The notes beneath the pieces were generated by a model. That model searched no databases and was not told the origin of the DNA. It was given only the letters and a program-made list of their open reading frames with translations. A stretch of DNA of 40,123 nt, from positions 1 through 40,123 of the IMG/VR virus record IMGVR_UViG_3300047508_000109; one strand, given 5' to 3'. Positions 23,016-28,903 of this stretch are shown here, one piece after another (position 1 is the first letter of the stretch; every line of letters begins with the position of its first letter). Origin of the DNA: a virus. The position numbers and the translations under genes are program-made.

Positions 23016-23815
23016 TTCACACCCCTTTCGCGCATCTGCTGCGCCAATGCTCTCAGTTGGTCGCCGCTCATGGCGACGTAGCCTTTGCCGTTCAACGACG
23101 CCACCGACACCGCCGCCGCCGCCAGCTTGTCGAAGTGCTGCGCCAGCGTCCCGATGTCCGGCATCGATGCCGCCAGGAACGAGGGCGGCGATGTGAACAG
23201 TACGCCGATGCGGCGACACACCTCCTCCGCACCGTGCTGCTTCACCAGCGGCTTGAGAAGGCCGAACTGCTTGGGCCCCCACGTCGGCTTGATGCCACCG
23301 CTGCGCTCGACGTAGCGAGCCTGGAACTCGTCTGTGACTTGACGAAGTCCAAGGGTTCGCTCCACGGGCGGCGAAGCCGCTGATTGGACGTCTCGTTCGT
23401 CTCTTCTCGTCTCGTTCGTACGTGCATTGCGACGCTCGTTTTTCGCATCTGCGGTGGCTTCTGCGGCCGCACGCTTCTGCCACCCTACTTTCGCGTTGTT
23501 AGCGTTCGTTTCACTGGTCCGCTGATGCCTATGCTCGCCATCTACGTCGTATCTGACGAGCACGTAATCTTGCTGGCAGAGGTCGTGGATTCGGACCAGC
23601 CCGAGGTTCACCAGCACTCTGACTGACCTCTGCCGCATGCCTGCCGAGAAACTCCACTCGCGGTCACGCCATGCCACCGCACCCTTGAGAACCCCTCCAT
23701 TCTCCTGCTGCGCGCAGTAGGCGGCCAAGGCCAGCCAGTGAGCGCGAGGCGCCTCCGGCAAGGCCAGGAACTCTGCGCTGAGAACGAACGCCACGTCAAC
23801 GCGGAACCAGTCCAC
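23012..23815 (-). CDS. Replication initiator-like protein (O/DnaD-type organisation)
   Basis: 267 residues from GTG 23815, two bases after the stop of the ribbon-helix-helix gene. Residues 1-95 (DWFRVDVAFVLSAEFLALPEAPRAHWLALAAYCAQQENGG, then FSAGMRQRSVRVLVNLGLV) form a winged-helix-type domain as in phage replisome organisers. A long charged, disordered linker (about 105-155) follows. The C-terminal domain (VTDEFQARYVERSGGIKPTWGPKQFGLLKPLVKQHG...) resembles the helicase- or loader-binding part. It should bind the origin and recruit the loader encoded two genes downstream. An origin may lie inside this gene, as in lambda, but I see no clean iterons. Confidence 0.72.
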   Translation of the reverse strand: MDWFRVDVAFVLSAEFLALPEAPRAHWLALAAYCAQQENGGVLKGAVAWRDREWSFSAGMRQRSVRVLVNLGLVRIHDLCQQDYVLVRYDVDGEHRHQRTSETNANNAKVGWQKRAAAEATADAKNERRNARTNETRRDERDVQSAASPPVERTLGLRQVTDEFQARYVERSGGIKPTWGPKQFGLLKPLVKQHGAEEVCRRIGVLFTSPPSFLAASMPDIGTLAQHFDKLAAAAVSVASLNGKGYVAMSGDQLRALAQQMRERGVK

Positions 23816-23817
23816 GG

Positions 23818-23979
23818 CTAGCCTGCCTGCGGGCGCTTCGCCTTTAGACCGTCCTCGACCAGCATTGATGCCACGTAGGACAGGGAGCGCTGGTCGCGCT
23901 CGGCTGCCAGTTCGAGAAGTGCCCTCGCCTCTTGAGTGAGGCGGATGTAGACGATGGCAGAGCGATTCTTCTTTGTCAT
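23818..23979 (-). CDS. Ribbon-helix-helix regulator (CopG/Arc-like)
   Basis: 53 residues from ATG 23979. The short product (MTKKNRSAIVYIRLTQEARA, then LLELAAERDQRSLSYVASML) has the strand AIVYIRL, helix one, the turn with RSLSYVASML as helix two, and a short basic tail: the full ribbon-helix-helix pattern. Such proteins bind DNA as dimers through the strand. It has its own promoter in the 38-bp gap upstream and sits directly before the initiator gene, so it may control copy number or replication, and itself. Confidence 0.8.
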   Translation of the reverse strand: MTKKNRSAIVYIRLTQEARALLELAAERDQRSLSYVASMLVEDGLKAKRPQAG

Positions 23980-24017
23980 GAACTGTACCGTAGCGCATCT
24001 CAGTGGCGTGTCAAGAA
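23980..24017 (-). promoter_or_regulatory. Leftward promoter of the RHH-replication genes, apparently leaderless
   Basis: On the leftward strand a perfect TTGACA (24014-24009) is followed after 16 bases by TACGGT (23992-23987). The expected start of transcription, about seven bases further, falls at or next to the ATG at 23979, and there is no Shine-Dalgarno sequence. GGTAGTTC and GGTACAGTTC flank the promoter and could be half-sites for the RHH protein. The -35 is clear; the -10 is weak. Confidence 0.5.
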
Positions 24018-24239
24018 CTACCGCAACGCCTCGACACGTGCCGCGAGCGCCCGCATGGCCTCCACCTCGCTGGGCGTGCCGGTCATGACGGCCGCTTCGA
24101 GCAGCGCGGCGGCGAGTCGCATGCGGAGCATGTGGTGGTGCAGGCCGCGCAGGGCGAACGACACGGCGATGGCGTCGATGAGCTCGGCATTCAGCTCGAG
24201 CTGGGCGACGCGATGCGTGCGGCGCGTTGGCGTGGTCAT
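24018..24239 (-). CDS. Small helical hypothetical protein
   Basis: 73 residues from ATG 24239, overlapping the upstream stop as ATGA. The sequence (MTTPTRRTHRVAQLELNAELIDAIAVSFALRGLHHHMLRMRLAAALLEAAVMTG...) is one long set of helices rich in Ala and Leu, with a His cluster. It is the last gene before the RHH promoter. Function unknown. Confidence 0.6.
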   Translation of the reverse strand: MTTPTRRTHRVAQLELNAELIDAIAVSFALRGLHHHMLRMRLAAALLEAAVMTGTPSEVEAMRALAARVEALR

Positions 24240-24427
24240 GGCGCCTTCCCTCCTGTGCGGTGGTACCAGGCTAGAGCCTGCGCACGGTGACACTTCTTGC
24301 AGCGCTCGCTGACCCCACCCCTAATTGCGAACTTGGCGATATTGTCCTCGCGGTACGGGTGTCCGCATACGAACACCCCGCTCTCCTTGGGTCTCTGTCG
24401 TTTGCGCATGACGTATCGGCGCGTCAT
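24236..24427 (-). CDS. Small zinc-binding-like basic protein
   Basis: 63 residues from ATG 24427, overlapping the upstream stop as ATGA. A basic N-terminus (MTRRYVMRKRQRPKES) precedes a CGHPYREDN segment and a CKKCHRAQALAWYHR segment, together a plausible Cys/His zinc site of the HNH-like or treble-clef type without a visible catalytic His-Asn pair. Probably nucleic-acid binding. Function unknown. Confidence 0.6.
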   Translation of the reverse strand: MTRRYVMRKRQRPKESGVFVCGHPYREDNIAKFAIRGGVSERCKKCHRAQALAWYHRTGGKAP

Positions 24428-24597
24428 GGGCACACCCGCTGCCGTGGCAGGTCCACGCCCTGCGCGCGCAGTTTGCGTGCCCTCGTCTTGACGCTCGCGA
24501 CGTTGACGCCCAGGCGTCGCGCGAGCTGCTCCATGGTCTCGCAGAGGTCCCATGCGTGGCAGAACTCGGTGTCGGTGTGCTTCGGCTTCGGTCCCAT
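24424..24597 (-). CDS. Small helix-turn-helix protein
   Basis: 57 residues from ATG 24597, overlapping the upstream stop as TGATG. The middle (LCETMEQLARRLGVNVASVKTRARKLRAQGV) is a textbook helix-turn-helix: EQLARRLGV, the turn, and a recognition helix with VASVKTRARKL. It is probably a transcription regulator of the early genes or a DNA-binding accessory factor. It is the second HTH gene of the leftward unit, two genes after the XRE-type protein. Confidence 0.72.
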   Translation of the reverse strand: MGPKPKHTDTEFCHAWDLCETMEQLARRLGVNVASVKTRARKLRAQGVDLPRQRVCP

Positions 24598-24836
24598 CAC
24601 TTCACCTCCCCGGCACGCCGTGCGCGCGCCTTGTCACGTCGGTACTCCAGGCAGGCCACGCAGCACGTCCGCTGCGCCGCCGCAGGATCAGTGAAGCAGT
24701 AGTGGCACACGCCCACCTGCGTCGCCTTGGCGCGTAGCGCGCGAAGCCGCATGGCTCCTGGAGTCGCACGTCCAGCCCGCGCAGCTTCGCCGCGCGACGC
24801 GCGCATCCGCAGCGCTCCAGCCGTCGTGCTGGTCAT
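24597..24836 (-). CDS. Basic zinc-finger-like protein
   Basis: 79 residues from ATG 24836, overlapping the XRE gene stop as ATGA. The first 45 residues are Arg/Ala-rich (LRMRASRGEAARAGRA, GAMRLRALRAKATQ). A cysteine group follows (CHYCFTDPAAAQRTCCVACLEYRRDKARARR), a probable zinc site with a basic helix. The partial internal similarity of LRMRASRGEAARAG and MRLRALRAKATQVG suggests a duplicated segment. Likely nucleic-acid binding. Confidence 0.62.
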   Translation of the reverse strand: MTSTTAGALRMRASRGEAARAGRATPGAMRLRALRAKATQVGVCHYCFTDPAAAQRTCCVACLEYRRDKARARRAGEVK

Positions 24837-25021
24837 TCGGCCCACTCCTTCGGCGCGACCCCGCAAATCTCGTGCAGCTTGATAGCGCGCACGAGCCCGG
24901 GGCGCCCCCCGTTCTCCAGCAGACACCATTCCGAGCGGGTCATGCCTAGCTTCGCCGCAGCCGTGGCCTGGTCGTATCCCATCTTCGTCCTCCATCGTTT
25001 GAGTAGTCGCGGTCCGTTCAT
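24833..25021 (-). CDS. XRE-family (Cro/CI-like) regulator
   Basis: 62 residues from ATG 25021. The helix-turn-helix covers residues about 16-37 (YDQATAAAKLGMTRSEWCLLENG), the standard XRE pattern with Gln in the first and a polar recognition helix. It has no oligomerisation or protease domain, so it is like Cro or a minimal repressor. It is the first gene of the leftward unit and faces the rightward unit across a palindrome, which is the natural operator candidate. No Shine-Dalgarno lies before its ATG. Confidence 0.85.
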   Translation of the reverse strand: MNGPRLLKRWRTKMGYDQATAAAKLGMTRSEWCLLENGGRPGLVRAIKLHEICGVAPKEWAE

Positions 25022-25108
25022 GGGGTAACGCTAGCCGTGTTGTGCGATGTTTGCAACATCGAAAGAAAGTTGTGGACACGATTCGTGGGTGTGTTAAATC
25101 TAGAACCC
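25022..25108. promoter_or_regulatory. Divergent early promoter region
   Basis: This 87-bp gap separates the two transcription units. Leftward: TTGCAA (25056-25051), 17 bases, TAGCGT, then six bases to the ATG of the XRE gene. Rightward: TGGACA (about 25072-25077), 15 bases, TTAAAT, then nine or ten bases to ATG 25109. Neither start codon has a Shine-Dalgarno sequence, so both first mRNAs may be leaderless. The palindrome at 25045-25061 overlaps the leftward -35. Element matches are moderate; the layout is the stronger argument. Confidence 0.55.
25045..25061. promoter_or_regulatory. Operator-like palindrome
   Basis: CGATGTT-TGC-AACATCG is a perfect 7+7 inverted repeat with a 3-base centre, the size of a Cro/CI-type operator. 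It overlaps the leftward -35 element and lies about 10 bases upstream of the rightward -35 element. The likely ligand is the XRE protein encoded at 24833-25021. Confidence 0.7.
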
Positions 25109-25294
25109 ATGGAAAACAGCAAGTCGTTCATCGCGCGAATGTCGGACTACTTCGGACGTCTGCCCGGGCAGACCACTGGCGACTTCGGCGCCGAGCTGAA
25201 GAAGCTCACTCCCAAGGATAAGGAGGACCTCGTGGCGTGGTTCAACGCGGCCGGTCTGCCGACGTTGCCCGCGTCGCAGCCCATCCAGTCGTAA
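25109..25294 (+). CDS. Small conserved-type early protein
   Basis: 61 residues from ATG 25109, first gene of the rightward unit. The product (MENSKSFIARMSDYFGRLPG, then QTTGDFGAELKKLTPKDKED) ends in LVAWFNAAGLPTL. The LPGQT...EL-KLTPKDKEDLV pattern is familiar from small uncharacterised early phage proteins. An upstream in-frame extension to 25037 would pass through the promoter and is rejected. No Shine-Dalgarno; a leaderless mRNA is likely. Function unknown. Confidence 0.75.
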   Translation: MENSKSFIARMSDYFGRLPGQTTGDFGAELKKLTPKDKEDLVAWFNAAGLPTLPASQPIQS

Positions 25295-25302
25295 CCCGCG
25301 TG

Positions 25303-25324
25303 ATGCCCTGTGCGAGCAGGGCAT
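25303..25324 (+). promoter_or_regulatory. Stable hairpin between two early genes
   Basis: ATGCCCTG-TGCGAG-CAGGGCAT forms an uninterrupted 8-bp stem, extended by wobble pairs. It is not followed by a U-run but by GGAGG and the next start codon. It may attenuate, process or protect the message after the first gene. Confidence 0.5.
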
Positions 25325-25341
25325 TGCGGAGGTTATGAACC

Positions 25342-25524
25342 ATGACGACACGCATCCTGAGCCGCATTGAAGTCGCTGCGGACGCACCGAAGTTGACCGA
25401 CTACCACGACGCATCGGAGGACGTGACGGTGGAGCTACGCATCCCGGACGAGTGGTTCGCCGAAGTGAAGGCGGACGCGCGCGACGCGTCGGTGACGTGC
25501 CCGTTGAAGGGCGGTGTGAAGTGA
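25342..25524 (+). CDS. Small acidic early protein
   Basis: 60 residues from ATG 25342 with GGAGG 9 bases upstream. The sequence (MTTRILSRIEVAADAPKLTD, then YHDASEDVTVELRIPDEWFA) is acidic with alternating strands and a final EVKADARDASVTCPLKGG. Its stop overlaps the GTG of the Imm5-like gene (GTGA). It could be a partner of that protein. No family recognised. Confidence 0.65.
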   Translation: MTTRILSRIEVAADAPKLTDYHDASEDVTVELRIPDEWFAEVKADARDASVTCPLKGGVK

Positions 25525-26096
25525 GCGCGCATTGGAGCAACGCCCTCGTCAAGCTGCGCGCGTGCGGCGAAGCGGTAGAGTGGGCGAAGACACAGCCGAG
25601 CCTTGCCGCCGCGTGGGATGCGTGCGAGCGCGCAGACTGGCTGCTGTGGCTCGTCGGGCGCACCGACGCATCGGCGCCGTGGAGCGAGGAGCGCAAGCCG
25701 CTGGTGCGATGCGCTAATGCGTGCGCCGCCGAGGGGTTGAAGTACGCCAAGGACGGCAAGGCGAAGGACGTGGCAGAGGCGTGCATCTCCATCACGCAAG
25801 CATGGTGCGCGGGCGCAGCGAGTAGGGAGGACGTGCGCGAAGCGCGCGCCGCCGTCACCGCCGCCTACGCCGCCGCCTACGCCGCCGCCTCCGCCGCCTA
25901 CGCCGCCTCCGCCGCCGACGCCGCCGACGCCGCCGCCTACGCCGCCTACGCCGCCTCCTCCACTGCCGCGCGAGCCACCGCCTACGCCGCCTACGCCGCC
26001 GCCTACGCCTACGCTCGGACACGCATGCTCCGCGAATTGTGCGTCATCGTACGCGCGCATTTCCCTAACCCGCCCGCACTGGAGGTGACCCTATGA
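25521..26096 (+). CDS. Imm5-like protein with Ala/Tyr-repeat region
   Basis: 191 residues from GTG 25521, overlapping the upstream stop. Residues 1-110 carry the pattern I associate with the putative immunity protein Imm5 group: LRACGEAVEWAKTQPSLAAAW, ACERADWLLWLVGR, and helices with CANACAAEGL. Residues about 112-170 are Ala/Tyr/Ser/Asp repeats coded by GCC/TAC/TCC/GAC. A helix (RTRMLRELCVIVRAHFPNPP) closes the protein. Imm5 was named from its presence near polymorphic toxins; phage copies are common and uncharacterised. It is the third gene of the early rightward unit. A role in counteracting a toxin is possible but unproven. Confidence 0.75.
   Translation: MSAHWSNALVKLRACGEAVEWAKTQPSLAAAWDACERADWLLWLVGRTDASAPWSEERKPLVRCANACAAEGLKYAKDGKAKDVAEACISITQAWCAGAASREDVREARAAVTAAYAAAYAAASAAYAASAADAADAAAYAAYAASSTAARATAYAAYAAAYAYARTRMLRELCVIVRAHFPNPPALEVTL
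25859..26012 (+). repeat. GCC/TAC/TCC codon-repeat tract 3
   Basis: Imperfect tandem repeats encode the Ala/Tyr region of the Imm5-like gene. Bases 25859-25895 match 20539-20575 on the opposite strand over 37 bp without mismatch. Confidence 0.9.
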
Positions 26097-26413
26097 GCCA
26101 CAAGTCACGCGAGGAGTTCACCGACATCCTCACCGAGTGGCGGACCATGGCCGCGAAGCGCTCGCCTCTGGTCATACGTACCGACGTCGTCTCAGGTGGC
26201 CGCTACTCGATGGCGCCGTTCGTGTCGGCAACGCTGGAACGCACCTACGCGCTAATCGATGCCGGGCACGGAGGCGGGTTGATGGCATCTATCACCGCAG
26301 ACTGCCGCGGGCACCTGTCGGCCGGCTGCCACGACGACACAATGACGTTCACCGTCATGATAACGCGTCCCGTCGATGATGGCGACGTGGTCCCTGTGGA
26401 GGTGACGCCATGA
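26093..26413 (+). CDS. Hypothetical early protein
   Basis: 106 residues from ATG 26093 with GGAGGTGA upstream and an ATGA overlap. The sequence (MSHKSREEFTDILTEWRTMAAKRSPLVIRTDVVSGGRYSMAPF...) has a helical start, then strands, GHGGGLMASITADCRGHLSAGCHDDTMTFTV and a final VVPVEVTP. It looks like a compact alpha/beta protein. No family recognised. Confidence 0.65.
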   Translation: MSHKSREEFTDILTEWRTMAAKRSPLVIRTDVVSGGRYSMAPFVSATLERTYALIDAGHGGGLMASITADCRGHLSAGCHDDTMTFTVMITRPVDDGDVVPVEVTP

Positions 26414-26640
26414 CGTACGGCAAGACCACGACGTTCACCGCGCCCACGTTCCTCTCCGAGGGCGACTACCTCGCCGAGGCCGCTACCTGCCAGCGTCGCG
26501 GCTTCCCGCAACTCGCGGCATTCTGGCGACGACGCGCGCAGCAGGCTCAGGAGAGCGCGACGGCGCGCGCCATCATCGCCGAAGCGCGACTGCGCAGCGA
26601 GCTGGAAGCGGCTGCGATGGACGCCATGGAGGCAGAGTGA
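26410..26640 (+). CDS. Small helical early protein
   Basis: 76 residues from ATG 26410 with GGAGGTGA upstream and an ATGA overlap. The sequence (MTYGKTTTFTAPTFLSEGDYLAEAATCQRRGFPQLAAFWRRRAQQAQESATAR...) is a short strand followed by long Ala/Arg/Glu helices, probably a coiled coil. Function unknown. Confidence 0.65.
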   Translation: MTYGKTTTFTAPTFLSEGDYLAEAATCQRRGFPQLAAFWRRRAQQAQESATARAIIAEARLRSELEAAAMDAMEAE

Positions 26641-26900
26641 AAGGGGCTATGCGGATGTGTCGTTCGCATGGGTATGTCCATCCGCCCAGCAGCAAATGCC
26701 CCGGATGCGTGGACGTTTCCACCGCTCGTTCGGCATTCCATGCGTTGGCAGCATTCGGCGTGGCTGTGGCGTGGGGCGAGATGGCGTGCTTCGTAGCCCT
26801 CGATAGCTACGGCGGACCGCCCAATCCGTGGCCCGTGACTCGCGATGACTGGCAGTCACAGTGGGCCGTCGATATCTTGCGTTCGATGGTGTCGCGATGA
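26637..26900 (+). CDS. Small Cys/Trp-containing early protein
   Basis: 87 residues from GTG 26637 with GGAGG 4 bases upstream; an internal ATG at 26655, placed 8 bases after AAAGGGG, is an alternative start. A CRSHGYVHPPSSKCPGC segment near the N-terminus is a likely zinc site. The rest has a hydrophobic helix (SAFHALAAFGVAVAWGEMACFVAL) and an aromatic region (NPWPVTRDDWQSQWAVDILRSM). Function unknown. Confidence 0.6.
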   Translation: MKGAMRMCRSHGYVHPPSSKCPGCVDVSTARSAFHALAAFGVAVAWGEMACFVALDSYGGPPNPWPVTRDDWQSQWAVDILRSMVSR

Positions 26901-27079
26901 TACTCGTGGCGCTCGTCTGCGTCGTGGCGTGGCTTACGCGTCGCACGACGCCCGAGCCCGACGCGCGCGTGTTCTGCCACCGCTGCGACGCGCGGTTCAG
27001 TGACCAGCGTGGGCTCGGCTGGCACATCTCGGCGAGTCACCCGCAAGACTTCGAAGTGACGGAAGCGAGGAAGCTATGA
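26897..27079 (+). CDS. Membrane-anchored C2H2 zinc-finger protein
   Basis: 60 residues from ATG 26897, overlapping the upstream stop as ATGA. Residues 1-14 (MILVALVCVVAWLT) are a membrane helix or signal-anchor, followed by Arg-Arg. Residues 27-48 carry a single C2H2 finger: C27-x2-C30-x12-H43-x4-H48, with Phe and Leu at the expected core positions (FSDQRGLGWHISASH). Single C2H2 fingers of Ros type exist in bacteria and phages, but a membrane anchor ahead of one is unusual. It may hold DNA or a protein at the membrane. Confidence 0.7.
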   Translation: MILVALVCVVAWLTRRTTPEPDARVFCHRCDARFSDQRGLGWHISASHPQDFEVTEARKL

Positions 27080-27456
27080 CCCGAGGTGCAGAGGTTGGTG
27101 CATTCGATGCGATCGGCGAGGACCAGCTGGCGCAGGCGCTCGAGATGGCCACGGTGGAGCAGCTCGGACGCGAGCTCGCACGACGCGTCGAGAAGCTAGC
27201 CGCTGCGGTTGACGACGCCGAGCGAACCGCGCAGGACTCGGACGACGTCCTGGTCATCGCGGGCGCCGCTGCGATGGCGACGTACAGCGCCGCCGCCGCG
27301 GGCGACTATTCACAGGCAGTGTGCGTGCTCATCGGGAAAGGCGACCTGGCGCTCACGAACCGCAGCCTGCACCTGGCGTCGCGCGCGCGGCGGCATGCCG
27401 AGCGGACAGAGCGAAGATGGGCGGACGTCAAGGCGCGGAAGGGCGGTGCGTCGTGA
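27076..27456 (+). CDS. Helical hypothetical early protein
   Basis: 126 residues from ATG 27076, overlapping the upstream stop as ATGA. It is nearly all helix (EDQLAQALEMATVEQLGRELARRVEKLAAAVDDAERTAQ, then a less charged Ala-rich middle and LHLASRARRHAERTERRWADVKAR). No catalytic motif is seen. It lies three genes before the annealing protein and could be a recombination accessory; that is position only. Confidence 0.65.
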   Translation: MTRGAEVGAFDAIGEDQLAQALEMATVEQLGRELARRVEKLAAAVDDAERTAQDSDDVLVIAGAAAMATYSAAAAGDYSQAVCVLIGKGDLALTNRSLHLASRARRHAERTERRWADVKARKGGAS

Positions 27457-27632
27457 CCAACGAAGAGTTGACCACGTACCGCGTCACAGCGCGTCTCGCG
27501 CACGCGCCAGGCGGCCACGCCGAGCGGGTGCTGGTCGTACAGGCGGAGACGCCGTTGAAGGCCGCCAAGGCGGCGCTACAGCGTCTCGGCGAGGACTGGC
27601 GCGACGCGCGCTACACCGTGGAGCGTACATGA
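27453..27632 (+). CDS. Small alpha/beta early protein
   Basis: 59 residues from GTG 27453, overlapping the upstream stop as GTGA. The sequence (TNEELTTYRVTARLAHAPGG, then HAERVLVVQAETPLKAAKAA) ends in [18 protein letters not shown] and follows a strand-strand-helix-strand plan. The pattern of a strand pair, AETPLKAAKAAL helix and last strand is common in small phage proteins of unknown function. Confidence 0.65.
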   Translation: MTNEELTTYRVTARLAHAPGGHAERVLVVQAETPLKAAKAALQRLGEDWRDARYTVERT

Positions 27633-27841
27633 CCAGCTACTGCAAGTTCTGCCGTCGCGACTGGTGCGAGTGCGGCGAACTCTACGCGGAGTCGCTCCTG
27701 ATGGACGCCCAGGACAGGCAGTATTGGATGGCCGACGACGAGCCTACCGGAACATACGTGTGGCACGGCGACCGGCTGCAAGCCGCGCAGGACCGTGAGC
27801 AGGCGCTGAACGCACAGGGACGACATGGAGACGACGCATGA
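27629..27841 (+). CDS. Small zinc-ribbon-like protein before the annealing protein
   Basis: 70 residues from ATG 27629, overlapping the upstream stop as ATGA. The N-terminus has C5, C8, C13 and C15 ([11 protein letters not shown]), a likely zinc site. The remainder is acidic and Gln-rich ([28 protein letters not shown]). It is translationally coupled to the Bet-like gene (ATGA). Function unknown. Confidence 0.65.
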   Translation: MTSYCKFCRRDWCECGELYAESLLMDAQDRQYWMADDEPTGTYVWHGDRLQAAQDREQALNAQGRHGDDA

Positions 27842-28818
27842 GCACCGCAATCGCAACCATCGGCGACTCAGCCGACTTCACACGCGAGCAGGTCGACCTG
27901 ATCAAGACACAGGTCATGTTCGGCGCCACGGATGGCGAGCTTCAGCTTTTCGTCGCGACGTGCAAGCGTCTGCGGCTTGACCCGTTCGGCCGCCAAATCT
28001 ACGCGGTCAAGCGGTGGTCTCGTGAGCGTGGCGAGAAGTGGGAGACGCAGGTGAGCATCGATGGGTTCCGCCTCGTGGCGAGCCGCTCTGGCGACTACCA
28101 GGGGCAGACGGCGCCGCAGTGGTGCGGACCCGACATGCACTGGCGGGACGTGTGGCTGGAGACGACGCCGCCCGCGGCCGCGCGCATCGGTGTGTGGCGC
28201 GCCTCGTTCCGTGAGCCGGCGTGGGGCATCGCGCGCTATGCCTCGTACGTCCAGCGCACCAAGGAGGGCGGCGCCAACCGCATGTGGCAGACGATGCCTG
28301 ACGTGATGCTGGCAAAGTGCGCCGAGGCGCTAGCGTTGCGGAAGGCGTTCCCCAACGACCTATCCGGGGTCTACACGAGCGACGAGATGGCACACGTCGA
28401 TGCCGAGGATGCTCCGGTGAAACCGCCTGCGTTCTTCGGCGTGGACCGCACAACCAACTCCCCGATGGGAGATGCGCCGCCGACCGTCCTCGAGGCGCAG
28501 CTGGAGAAGTCCATTGACGTGGCGAAGGCCAAGAAGGCGCCGCTGGATGCCGACTTCGAGGCCATGAACAAGCGCCTGCTCGCCGTTCGGGGCTATGGCG
28601 GCGACGAGAACAAGGAGCGCCGCAAGGGCTGGATGGCCGACGCGATGCGATACGTGGGTGCGCCCGGCAAGCTCTACGTGGCGTTCACGCGACTGGACGA
28701 GGCGTCCAAAGCCGACGTCTTCGCGCAGCTGGCGAAGCTGGAAGAGTCGGCGAAGGACGACGTACCTGCGTTCGCTGCGCCCGTGAAGGAGCGCGAGCCG
28801 GGGGAAGACGATGAGTAG
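27838..28818 (+). CDS. bet: Bet/RecT-type single-strand annealing protein
   Basis: 326 residues from ATG 27838. Residues 19-60 ([42 protein letters not shown]) and [18 protein letters not shown] match the conserved core of the lambda Bet branch of RecT proteins; [25 protein letters not shown] closes that domain. The C-terminus (from about 205) is a linker and a helical region ending in an acidic tail. It anneals complementary single strands in phage recombination and replication. No partner exonuclease is encoded next to it; the VRR-NUC gene at 19.7 kb is the only nuclease candidate apart from the HNH protein. Confidence 0.93.
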   Translation: MSTAIATIGDSADFTREQVDLIKTQVMFGATDGELQLFVATCKRLRLDPFGRQIYAVKRWSRERGEKWETQVSIDGFRLVASRSGDYQGQTAPQWCGPDMHWRDVWLETTPPAAARIGVWRASFREPAWGIARYASYVQRTKEGGANRMWQTMPDVMLAKCAEALALRKAFPNDLSGVYTSDEMAHVDAEDAPVKPPAFFGVDRTTNSPMGDAPPTVLEAQLEKSIDVAKAKKAPLDADFEAMNKRLLAVRGYGGDENKERRKGWMADAMRYVGAPGKLYVAFTRLDEASKADVFAQLAKLEESAKDDVPAFAAPVKEREPGEDDE

Positions 28819-28903
28819 CGGCGCGCTGCACCTGGCGAAACTTCTCCTGGCGCTCCTGGCGTCGTTCCTGGCGGCTCTTAGCGTGCTGGTGGGTGGTCAG
28901 TGA
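28811..28903 (+). CDS. 30-residue single-pass membrane peptide
   Basis: ATG 28811 lies within the end of the Bet-like gene (GGGGAAG upstream) and the frame ends at TGA 28903, which overlaps the next gene's GTG. The peptide is [20 protein letters not shown] followed by [10 protein letters not shown]: one membrane helix with almost no soluble part. Overlaps on both sides and codon use support translation. Its role is unknown; it might belong to lysis control or superinfection exclusion. Confidence 0.5.
   Translation: MSSGALHLAKLLLALLASFLAALSVLVGGQ

Noticed and set aside
25037-25108. N-terminal extension of the first rightward gene
   Set aside because: It would run through the palindrome and promoter elements and has no ribosome-binding site.
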